From positions 150,007 through 162,460 of the forward strand of contig MU070002.1 in NCBI GenBank assembly GCA_002284615.2: a DNA stretch of 12,454 bases. The letters run 5' to 3'. The stretch's first letter is position 1; each line of letters opens with the position of its first letter. The notes below the pieces were generated by a model. That model saw only the letters and a program-made list of their open reading frames with translations, ran no database searches and was not told the origin of the DNA. This document shows positions 6,476 to 12,454 of this stretch, piece after piece. The stretch is from Dunaliella salina (Eukaryota; Chlorophyta; Chlorophyceae; Chlamydomonadales; Dunaliellaceae). Made by a program: the position numbers and the translations under genes.

Positions 6476-7020
6476 AGGGTCTTTGGTGGGTCAGTACTTG
6501 TGTTCCGAAGTGAGCGTGTGTAGGTGAGGGTGCAAGAGGAGTGCAGAGCAGGCATGAGTGCATGCATCACCCATGATGTCTGTCGTTGGGATGTCTACGG
6601 TTACGCCTCCAGGGATGTGTGGGGGTGTGGCTGAATTTATAGGGAAGTGGGAGGGTGTTGTGGGTGAGTGTGGACTCGTGTGCACATGTCCAAATGCCAG
6701 CCTGACCTCATCCCTCCTACTGTGATTTTACAAAGCGCCGTTTTTGATCATGGTGTGAGAAGAAGGCTCTGTTACTGCACTTCGAGCCTCGCCGTCCCAA
6801 ACTCCTTTGAAGGCTGGTCAGCATTGATAACTTGTCATGCTTCTCTGGGTTTCTGACACACAGAGCAGGCTTGCCTCATGAGCAGCTCATTTGTACTAAG
6901 AAGGATGTTTGTCTTCCTCAGACCTGCTACAATGTGCACGCACAGCTTCCATCTCCGACCCTTGCTAAGAAATCATTTCCAGCACTTTCTGTTGTCCGGC
7001 TGCCTCTTTTCTGTTTGCAG
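6476..7020 (+). other. Stretch without clear exons, ending in a strong acceptor
   Basis: Mostly unique sequence. From about 6985 a pyrimidine-rich run ('tgcctcttttctgtttgcag') leads into the final exon at 7021. An acceptor-like 'cttcctcag' ends at 6920, after which the frame (TCYNVHAQLPSPTLAKK) is open into the next exon. That could be an alternative longer last exon. Confidence 0.4.
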
Positions 7021-7074
7021 GAGCTCATAAAGCGCTTTACGAAGGGACTCCCTACTGCAGGAGATGGTTTCTGA
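7021..7074 (+). CDS. Candidate terminal exon with stop codon
   Basis: The acceptor 'tgcctcttttctgtttgcag' is the best polypyrimidine-AG signal in the window. Read from the first base, the exon encodes ELIKRFTKGLPTAGDGF and then TGA at 7072-7074. The phase fits the preceding candidate exons, all of which end on codon boundaries. I therefore propose it as the C-terminus of the plus-strand gene that includes 4389-4536, 4991-5080 and 5510-5596. A possible polyadenylation-type hexamer, AATAAG, lies at about 7137. Family not recognised. Confidence 0.45.
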   Translation, partial: ELIKRFTKGLPTAGDGF

Positions 7075-7758
7075 TGGGGCTTGCTGCAAGCTATGTGCAC
7101 TGCTGAATTGGGAACTGCTCAAGTGCTTATCTAGCAATAAGAACTTTTCAGCTTCAGTGCATTGGCCCTCTCATTTGATTTTGTTCTGGGGGGCTTGGAA
7201 AGGTGTGGGGTGAGGCTTTGTTGTCTGATCAGAAGAAGCCGGCAAAGAGAACACACGAGAAGCTGGACATTTGCTTCTGGCTTTGGACCAGCTTCGAACA
7301 TGAGAAAGGCTTTCCATTTTCTTGTGGCGTGCTCAAGCTTTCAGAGTTGTATCAAATTGTTGGAAACAGGAGCAGATAAGGCAAAAAAACTTCCCTACAT
7401 TAATGAAGCGAAAGGGCTGATGTAACTTGAATTTTGACAATGTGCTGGTTGATGAAAGAGAACTGAGAACAGACTTGGACTGCATAGTCTTTCTTTTCTT
7501 TCTTTCTACTTCTCCAGGAGAAAAGCTGGTGCAAGAGTGGAAAGTTGGCGTGGTGGAGAGGGTGCTCAGAGGTGGAGTGATCTCAGTTTGGGTCTGCATA
7601 ATTGCGTGCCCACCTCCTGGCTACGGCTGGCCCCTGTGCATGAGGGGGGCCCTTGCTAATTTGTTGTATAGCTTTCTCTGGGGCTAAGGGGTGGGTCTCG
7701 AGTTTGCTGGACAAGGCCTCTTGACAATATTATCAAGGGACCTTGGTTGAGGCCAACT
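7075..7758. other. Stretch after the terminal exon, no supported gene
   Basis: Probably 3' UTR and intergenic sequence. It contains one exon-like segment: a long pyrimidine run 'tttcttttctttctttctac' (7489-7510), then 'ttctccag' ending at about 7519, then an open frame reading EKLVQEWKVGVVERVLRGG. There is no obvious donor afterwards, so I did not call it. A 'tgtaa' at 7422 could be a green-algal-type poly(A) signal. Confidence 0.4.
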
Positions 7759-7900
7759 TGCTGGAGTAGACTTCAGGGCACAGATCTATGCTCCTCTTTC
7801 TCTTGATCCGGTGGGACTCACTCTCAGTTTCAGCACTGATTGTTTATTCTTTCCTTAATGCACGCTGGCTGTACCCAGCGTAGGCTTTATTTCTTTCTAT
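7759..7900 (+). repeat. Dispersed repeat, copy 1
   Basis: Related in direct orientation to 11448-11570, sharing 'ctcttggtc...ggtggg(a/g)ctcactctcaatttcag', 'gatgactgatg', 'tcttaaagcgtgcttgctg' and 'ccagcg' blocks at roughly 70% similarity. The leading 16 bp 'tgctggagtagacttc' (7759-7774) is identical to 10648-10663. The part 'gctggctgtacccagcgtagg' also resembles 4604-4624. Probably a fragment of a mobile element family. Confidence 0.7.
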
Positions 7901-8130
7901 AATAACATTTTGGTCCAGCTTCCCAATGAAAATCCATCTGGAGTCTATCTACGACTGCTCCCTGGCGTCTTCATAACAAGAGGAAAAAGGAAGGGAAAGA
8001 AGCCTACACAGGCCAGAGTCCGCGTGCACGAGTTCAGATGTTCATAGCAAATGAATCACCAAAACATCAGGAACCTGAACGGTGCATTCTGGAATTTCTG
8101 TTATCCACTTTGCAGATGCTTCAAGGTAAG

Positions 8131-8232
8131 GTAAGGTTACATCGCTTTATCCGCCTACAAGGGCAGCTGAGCGGAGACTCAGAGGTCTGTAACCAGACCA
8201 ATTTAAGTAAAAATGAAAGCATTGCTCAAAAG
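8131..8232 (+). mobile_element. SINE-like dispersed repeat, plus copy
   Basis: About 100 bp, starting near 'aaggttacatcgctttatcc' and ending 'gcattgctcaaaag', is over 90% identical to the reverse complement of 11231-11330. Shared internal blocks include 'cgcctacaagggcagctgag' and 'ctgtaaccagaccaattta'. The similarity stops sharply at 8232. A tRNA-like A-box is conceivable in 'ggcagctgagcgg', but I see no convincing B-box, so class assignment is uncertain. 'gcctacaagggcagct' also occurs alone at 2760-2775. Confidence 0.7.
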
Positions 8233-9006
8233 ATATTTCACATGCATGTTCCCTGAGGAAAGGAAAGGGAAAAGGGGTTTACATGTTGTCCCTGCCTGGT
8301 GAGGCAGTTTTGTTGCAAAAAAAATAGCTGTGTATTCCTTCAGGGACTTTGACCTATGGGCCAGCGCACTCGCACGATTCGCGTGCCTCAGGCACAAAAG
8401 CAAGGCTACAAGGAAAAGAAGACCTCCAGTTGAAGTGACTGACTGCTAACCCGTTCATATAAAACGAGGAGTTCATGGGAAAAAAAAAAGTCAAAGCCTT
8501 TTCTTGCTCTGATTTATGAAATCGAACTTGTGAAAAGATTGCTAATGTGAGATGCAGGCAAGTACACAGAGGCAAAATGTCAAAAGAAGTGCTTTCCGGC
8601 TTGTTCAGAATGGGATAATAGGAAGATGGTTTCAAGTGAACATGTCAAAGGCTACACAAGGTGGATGGCTATTAAGAAAGTGAACACTCTGGCCGCCAGA
8701 GTGTGGCAAAGATGGACAACTCCCCCATGTTCTTCACCATCCTCTTTCCCAAATTAATTACACCCATGCCAACAGAATTTTTACGCGAAGAAATATTGCG
8801 TTTGCCAAATAATGAGAGAATTGGAGGTATCTCCTCAGATCATTCTACACTGGTCCACAGCTCCGCCCTGGAACCAATTCTCACCAAAATGTTGTATTAT
8901 CCTGTATTCCTATACCTAGAATGGTGTGTTCTTGCCAGCGGCAAGCCTCAACTCTCAGTGTGTTGGCATGCAGCTGGAAGAGCGCACTGTCTTCCTGCAT
9001 ATCATA
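8233..9006. other. Stretch without a supported gene
   Basis: AT-richer unique sequence. It contains a small hairpin (8685-8703, 8 bp stem CACTCTGG/CCAGAGTG) and a 111-codon plus frame (8703-9038) with no recognisable domain or splice structure. Confidence 0.5.
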
Positions 9007-9030
9007 GAAAGAAAGAAAGAAAAAGAAAAA
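9007..9030. repeat. Short (GAAA)n tract
   Basis: Four to five GAAA units followed by A-rich sequence. On the minus strand it lies about 110 bp beyond the stop of the retroelement ORF remnant, so it reads as a (TTTC)n run there and is not an A-tail of that element. Confidence 0.8.
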
Positions 9031-9072
9031 CTACGTAGGCAGAGAGACTCTCCCTACATCAATTAAGGAAAA

Positions 9073-9116
9073 GGTGACACATTGGCTCGAAAAAAGAGCC
9101 GTGTGCCCCCTTCACC
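9073..9116 (-). other. Stem-loop downstream of the retroelement ORF remnant
   Basis: The plus strand reads ggtgacacattGGCTCgaaaaaaGAGCCgtgtgcc...ttcacc. The inner 5 bp stem with a 6 nt loop is extended by ACAC/GTGT after a 3 nt bulge. It lies in the 3' flank of the minus-strand retroelement ORF, where LINE-type elements often carry recognition stem-loops. That role is inference. Confidence 0.4.
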
Positions 9117-9138
9117 ACAAGGTATGAAAAAGAGAAAG

Positions 9139-9745
9139 CTAATATGGATCTGGCGGGTTGCTAGAAGCACCTGGCTCTAGAGCCTGGCTGTGGGAAGTAT
9201 TCCTGCTTTCAATAGCGCTGCGGATGGTGACTAGTTTGTGGGCATAGTGAACAGAATGGGCATGTAGTTGTTGAGCAAGCTTCGTGGTACGCTGGTGATC
9301 CAATCCTAGATGTTTGAATTGCTTCAGGGTATGCTCAGTGTAAATAGTTCCACCTACACCCATGAGAATATTCTCATTAATTAATTCCCTATTCGAATAG
9401 GGTGAATTGTAACAGCTTTGGCGTTGATAAGTTTACAAAGGTCTGCATGCTGCTGCTTTACTGCGTTCAACTGATGCTCTGGCCTTGTGTCTTCACAGAA
9501 CTTGATTTCTATTAGGTGCACATGGCGTTCATTTGCACGAAGTTCATGGGGTTGCCTCATGCGACTAGTTCTGGTGGTCCTCAGAGAGGAGCTGCGCAAG
9601 CATGATGGGAATGCGTAGGAGAAACATCGTTAGAAGTATGTTTGGCATTAAAAGGGGTGATCAACAACATCTGTCGACTGGAGTTGAGTTCTTTTCCTCT
9701 CTGGAAGGTTACGAGGGAAGAAGTAAGCAGGTAAAGTTGTGTTTG
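9139..9745 (-). pseudogene. Decayed retroelement ORF, C-terminal endonuclease-like part
   Basis: Reading on the minus strand from 9745 to a stop just below 9139, three frame segments join into one protein-like C-terminus. It includes TLPAYFFPRNLPERKRTQLQ (about 9745-9686), SRQMLLITPF (about 9670), HVHLIEIKFCEDTRP (about 9500), LGLDHQRTTKLAQQLHAHS (about 9290) and a terminal GASSNPPDPY. I recognise this layout from hypothetical and LINE-linked proteins abundant in green algae, where the C-terminus is usually NPPDPH. The E-I-K of LIEIK with an expected upstream R-P-D suggests a PD-(D/E)XK-type nuclease fold (my inference). Here the P-D is not in frame (SRQM), so the site is probably dead. Frame breaks occur near 9590, near 9670 and at the 9370-9398 insertion. 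No N-terminal reverse transcriptase part is seen. Confidence 0.6.
9362..9402. repeat. 29 bp insertion scar forming two 16 bp palindromes
   Basis: ATGAGAATATTCTCAT (9362-9377) and CCCTATTCGAATAGGG (9387-9402) are both perfect palindromes, 9 bp apart. A 25 bp segment (9370-9394) is flanked by GAAT at 9366-9369 and GAAT at 9395-9398. Removing 29 bp (the segment plus one GAAT) rejoins the retroelement reading frame into KAVTIHPILMGVGGTIYTEH, matching the continuous form expected of this family. The two frames on either side are offset by exactly the amount that 29 bp accounts for. It is therefore a secondary insertion in the element. Confidence 0.85.
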
Positions 9746-10055
9746 AGGCATGAGTAGGGAGTTGGAGGTCTTGTTGAGCAAGCTTAAAATCGCTCCCTAT
9801 GTCTGTGTAGACCAGGCCTGGCCCTACAGGGCATTTGCTGAGGGCTTATGTAATCATTCTGCCTGCAATGTTATCATACATAGACATATCATTCAGATAG
9901 ATAGATATAAATTGTTTGATAAATAATGATAGTTAGGATAGGTTGTCTACCTTGTCAAGCTGGAGATGACCTAAAAACATGGGTGGGCTCGCCATAGGTA
10001 GGAGCAGGTTTCACAGGAAGTGCCACCCAGTGGTGATGCCACCAATTTTTGCAGG
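9746..10055. other. Stretch without a supported gene
   Basis: Upstream flank of the minus-strand retroelement remnant. It is AT-rich with a short (GATA)3 at 9896-9907. I see no further retroelement homology or exon signals, so the element appears 5'-truncated near 9745. Confidence 0.5.
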
Positions 10056-10126
10056 GTCCCATCCAGCATGAGAGTCCCATCCAGCATGAGGGTCCCATCC
10101 AGCATCAAGGTCCCATCCAGAGTTGA
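10056..10126. repeat. 18 bp minisatellite, four copies
   Basis: 'gtcccatccagcatgag' starts at 10056, 10074, 10092 and 10110, with a degenerate start at 10127. In one frame it reads VPSSMR repeats, but the surrounding ORF (10020-10358) consists entirely of this array and the next, so I regard it as non-coding. Confidence 0.93.
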
Positions 10127-10152
10127 GTCCCAGCCCGTGGACCAGTGTCATT

Positions 10153-10327
10153 GTCCCTTGTGGACTTTGCTTGCCTTTCCCCCTGTCCTTCCCTGTGGAC
10201 TTTTGCTTTCCTTCCCTTTAGTCCTTCCGTGTGGATTTGCTTGCCTTTCCTCCCTTGTCCTTCCTGGTGAACTTTGCCTGTCTCCCCCCCTGTCCTTCCG
10301 TGTGGACCCTGCTTATTTCCTTCGTAG
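10153..10327. repeat. Pyrimidine-rich 36 bp minisatellite, five copies
   Basis: 'gtccttcc(c/g)tgtgga' starts at 10153, 10185, 10221, 10257 and 10292 (spacings 32, 36, 36, 35). The rest of each unit is 'tttgcttgcctttcc(c/t)cc'. The plus strand is almost purine-free outside the 'gtgga' block. Both this unit and the preceding 18 bp unit begin with 'gtcc', and 36 is twice 18, which hints at common descent but is not shown by alignment. Confidence 0.9.
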
Positions 10328-10655
10328 GAGCCCCAGCTTTTCTGCTGGTATCTTTTGATCATGAAGGTGCCATGGCCCTAACAGGAAATCACTATTTCCT
10401 TGGTTGATGTAACAAGGAAAATTTTTGAGTACTCACCACGCTTTGTGAGATCATTTGCATCCCGCATTTTGCAGCCTCTTTCTTAAACCCACCACGAAGT
10501 CCTGGGTTGTGCGGCATGCTGACCTAACACTGTGGCACAGTGCCTGACCTCCCTGAAGATGTGCAGGTTTACCTGCCTACTGACGAGCTGCTTCGGCTGT
10601 CTTGCTGCGTTTGGTCTGCCAGGGTTGGAGGGGCAAGGGGTGACCAGTGCTGGAG

Positions 10656-11210
10656 TAGACTTCTGTGCATCTCTTTCTCTTGGTGCTGGCTGTCAGGCCA
10701 TGCGTGTTGACAGAGCTATTTGGTCCCAGGGTGAGGAGTCTGCCATTTGTGATAGGTGCAACCTGCAGGAGGACCAAGATGAGGCCCATATCCTCTTTAA
10801 AGTGCCTATATTCTGAGGTATGCCAAATTAGGTGGAAGAATTTTTAACTATTTCAACAGTACGCCAGTTTCTCTCGAACTGAACCTTGTTTGCAACATGA
10901 CACCGCGCCCCTTGGTCTTTAAAAAGAAAGAAAAGAAAAGTCTGCGCAAGCCAAAGGCCACGTGCATCAAGGGAAGAACTCCTAACAAAAGTTAGAGGCC
11001 TCACCAGATGGTCTTGGATTTTCTTTCCCAGAAGAACACAAGCTTTTCCATTATATCTGATCTGATCTGACAGACTTGCGCAGTCAGTTCCATCATTTGT
11101 TCAGCTGTGCACTTCCCGGTTGCCCAGTACGCCTCAGAGACTTCATGAACCAAGCTAATGTTTCAGAATTAGCCAAGTTTGTGTCTGCATGCTTGACATG
11201 CTGTGTCTGA
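10656..11210 (+). pseudogene. Decayed LINE-type ORF with zinc-knuckle, split by an insertion
   Basis: The frame ending at 10816 reads LGAGCQAMRVDRAIW, then CDRCNLQEDQDEAHILFKV. This is a C-x2-C-x9-H-x4-(C) pattern typical of the C-terminal region of LINE-like reverse transcriptase proteins, usually followed by 'CP.Y'. Here the last Cys is Val. After about 239 bp of foreign sequence the protein resumes at 11061 in another frame, TDLRSQFHHLFS, then RLRDFMNQANVSELAKFVSA, and stops at 11208-11210. The two parts are the expected neighbours in this family (my recollection of algal elements). The upstream boundary is uncertain because 10648-10684 also matches a dispersed repeat. No reverse transcriptase core is visible. 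Confidence 0.55.
10817..11055. mobile_element. ~239 bp insertion in the LINE remnant
   Basis: The pentamer TCTGA occurs at the left junction (10812-10816) and at the right junction (11056-11060, itself tripled to 11070), compatible with a 5 bp target duplication. The insert has no terminal inverted repeats that I can see. It includes an A/G-rich 'aaaaagaaagaaaagaaaag' (10920-10940) and ends 'cttttccattata'. The same 14 bp 'cttttccattatat' appears at 11328-11342, beside the SINE-like copy. Family unknown. Confidence 0.5.
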
Positions 11211-11211
11211 C

Positions 11212-11335
11212 TTTTTTTTTTTGTGCCTGACTTTTGAGCAATGCTTTCATTTTTGCTTAAATTGGTCTGGTTACAGGCCTCCAAGTCTCCGCTCAGCTGC
11301 CCTTGTAGGCGGATAAAGCGATGCTTACCTTTTCC
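11212..11335 (-). mobile_element. SINE-like dispersed repeat, minus copy with A-tail
   Basis: Reverse complement of 11231-11330 matches 8131-8232 at over 90%. On the minus strand the copy continues through 'tcaggcac' into an 11-nt A run (plus-strand T11 at 11212-11222). 'gtgtctgac' and 'gtgcctgac' bracket the A-run and may be a target duplication, though its position relative to the element is unclear. It sits directly after the stop of the LINE remnant, as expected for insertion in its 3' flank. The A-tail suggests retroposition. Confidence 0.6.
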
Positions 11336-11447
11336 ATTATATTTCTGACCTCATGGATTTATTTTGGACTGGCGTAGACCAGTCACAGACCGGTCAGCCG
11401 AACACTCTGGCTGAAGGTCCCTAAACATGGTAACCATCTTTGTAACC

Positions 11448-11570
11448 ATCTGTGTGTCTCTTCCTCTTGGTCTCAGCTGGTGGGGCTCACTCTCAATTTC
11501 AGTGATGACTGATGGGCCTTTTCTTAAAGCGTGCTTGCTGTTTCCAGCGCGCTCTCTTTCTTCCTAGTTG
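11448..11570 (+). repeat. Dispersed repeat, copy 2
   Basis: Direct-orientation relative of 7781-7900 (see that entry). The best matching part is 'ggggctcactctcaatttcag'. It is preceded by a local double 'gtaaccatct' (11430-11452). Confidence 0.7.
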
Positions 11571-12009
11571 GGAGCACAGACAAGCGATATGGTTTGAAAG
11601 TTCAAGTCCAGCCCCCATTCGATGCAAATTGCCTGTTTGGTCCCAAAACTCCATTTCACTAAATTATGTCTATATGTGAAAGCTGCCTTTTTCCCCAACG
11701 CAGGGAGAGGGGTCAGGTGCCTATTGATGTTTACAACTGTGTCTGTCATCCACCATAGGTGGTGGCAACAATAGCAAGCATACAGGAAACATCCTTTTAG
11801 GGGCTCAAAACTGGTGCAACTCATTCTGCACAATCTCAAACACAATTCCTCTGAATTTTGTGCGCAAGCTATTTGAAACCTCGGGCAGAGAAGCTGGGGG
11901 GTGTCCTTGGCATCATTTGTGTTACGCAGCATTGATGGTTGTTGAGTGCTTGGTGAAATAGGTCAAAACAGAGCGGGAAGCATTGAAAGATCGAAGGGAT
12001 CCGGAAAAA
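11571..12009. other. Stretch without a supported gene
   Basis: A minus-strand frame of 122 codons (11564-11932) is the longest open frame in this half of the window. Its cysteine-rich middle (LYACYCCHHLWW) and tail (LVKWSFGTKQAICIEW) match nothing I recognise, and there are no splice or promoter signals to support it. 'gttcaagtcc' at 11599-11608 resembles a tRNA T-loop, but no tRNA fold is present. Confidence 0.4.
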
Positions 12010-12111
12010 GGCAGTCACAGCATATGCCTGGCCCCAGAATCACTGAGTTGGCGGTGACTGCCAACTGCATCAACCACGCATCCACTTACCTGTAGAGATT
12101 CTGAGGCCAGG
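12010..12111. repeat. Two interleaved inverted repeats
   Basis: GGCAGTCAC (12010-12018) pairs with GTGACTGCC (12054-12062). CCTGGCCCCAGAATC (12027-12041) pairs with GATTCTGAGGCCAGG (12097-12111) with one mismatch in 15. The second left arm lies inside the first loop and its partner outside, so both pairings together would form a pseudoknot-like topology. Confidence 0.7.
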
Positions 12112-12400
12112 TTGATAGTGACGACTAAAAGAAAAGAAATCATCGCTTAGATGAAAAGGCCAGGGCCTGTGCCACATAAAAAATATGTCTGCACTAGGCA
12201 GATGGCGGCCATGGAGGAAAAAGGCTCTAGGCTGTGCAAGCTTAGAGCGAAAAAAGCGCGGGAGTTCTCCAGCAAGAGCGTGTACAACTCAAATTGTGAC
12301 AGTGTCATTCCTGGTACTTTATGCCCCGGTATTCCGTCATGCATCAGCATCCAAGAATTGTGTGAGCTCACACAGACGTCCACACACACTTGTATATGGG

Positions 12401-12406
12401 CGCGCG

Positions 12407-12454
<48 letters not shown>
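12401..12454. repeat. Compound microsatellite (CG)7(CA)20
   Basis: Uninterrupted alternating pyrimidine-purine: 14 bp of CG from 12401 and 40 bp of CA from 12415, running to the window end. Its true length is unknown because it is cut by the edge. The minus-strand ORF starting in it is an artefact. Confidence 0.97.

Noticed and set aside
10020..10358. Plus-strand 112-codon repeat protein
   Set aside because: It consists only of the 18 and 36 bp arrays plus flanks; some spacings (32, 35) break the frame of the repeat.
11599..11608. Possible tRNA T-loop / pol III B-box 'gttcaagtcc'
   Set aside because: No matching T-stem, acceptor stem or A-box at the right distance.
12147..12449. Minus-strand 100-codon frame starting with a Cys-Val run
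   Set aside because: Its start is the CA microsatellite; no recognisable sequence follows.

Overview
This window looks like nuclear DNA of a eukaryote, most likely of the green lineage (alga or early-diverging land plant). There are no prokaryotic-style operons or long ORFs. Candidate exons are short and bounded by AG/GT splice-like signals. TTTAGGG-type telomere-like heptamers occur near 6374-6475. Two decayed retroelement fragments resemble the C-terminal regions of LINE-type proteins I associate with green algae and other protists. The exact taxon cannot be read from the sequence, and no complete gene is contained in the window.

Layout. Positions 1-4540 are a mosaic of unrelated tandem repeats: a ~112-121 bp exon-bearing repeat (1-291), a ~92-101 bp repeat (328-710), a G-rich 81/86 bp minisatellite (709-1215), a 14 bp array nested in a ~100 bp repeat (1236-1595), 23-35 bp A-rich repeats flanking a near-perfect 42 bp-stem hairpin (1646-1990), a 118 bp repeat (1995-2335), a 49 bp array with diverged relatives (2440-3190), a 65 bp array ending in a 22 bp palindrome (3645-3935), and a 222 bp duplication containing an exon (4126-4480). 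Positions 4389-7074 hold a chain of plus-strand candidate exons (4389-4536, 4991-5080, 5510-5596, 7021-7074 with a stop) whose reading phases fit together. I read this as the 3' part of one intron-rich gene of unknown function, whose upstream introns are filled with minisatellites. Around 6374-6475 is a head-to-head interstitial telomere-like tract.

Positions 7075-12454 are a graveyard of mobile elements: dispersed repeats (7759-7900 and 11448-11570), a SINE-like sequence in two inverted copies (8131-8232 plus, 11231-11330 minus, the latter with an A-tail), a minus-strand retroelement ORF remnant (9139-9745) broken by a 29 bp palindrome-generating insertion, 18 bp and 36 bp minisatellites (10056-10327), a plus-strand zinc-knuckle retroelement remnant (10656-11210) split by a ~239 bp insertion, an interleaved inverted-repeat cluster (12010-12111), and a (CG)7(CA)20 microsatellite at the window edge.

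The genes do not form a recognisable pathway. The most informative observations are the insertion scar in the retroelement ORF, whose pre-insertion sequence can be inferred; the long hairpin; and duplicated exons whose differences fall mostly at synonymous positions. I found no convincing new defence or metabolic system.
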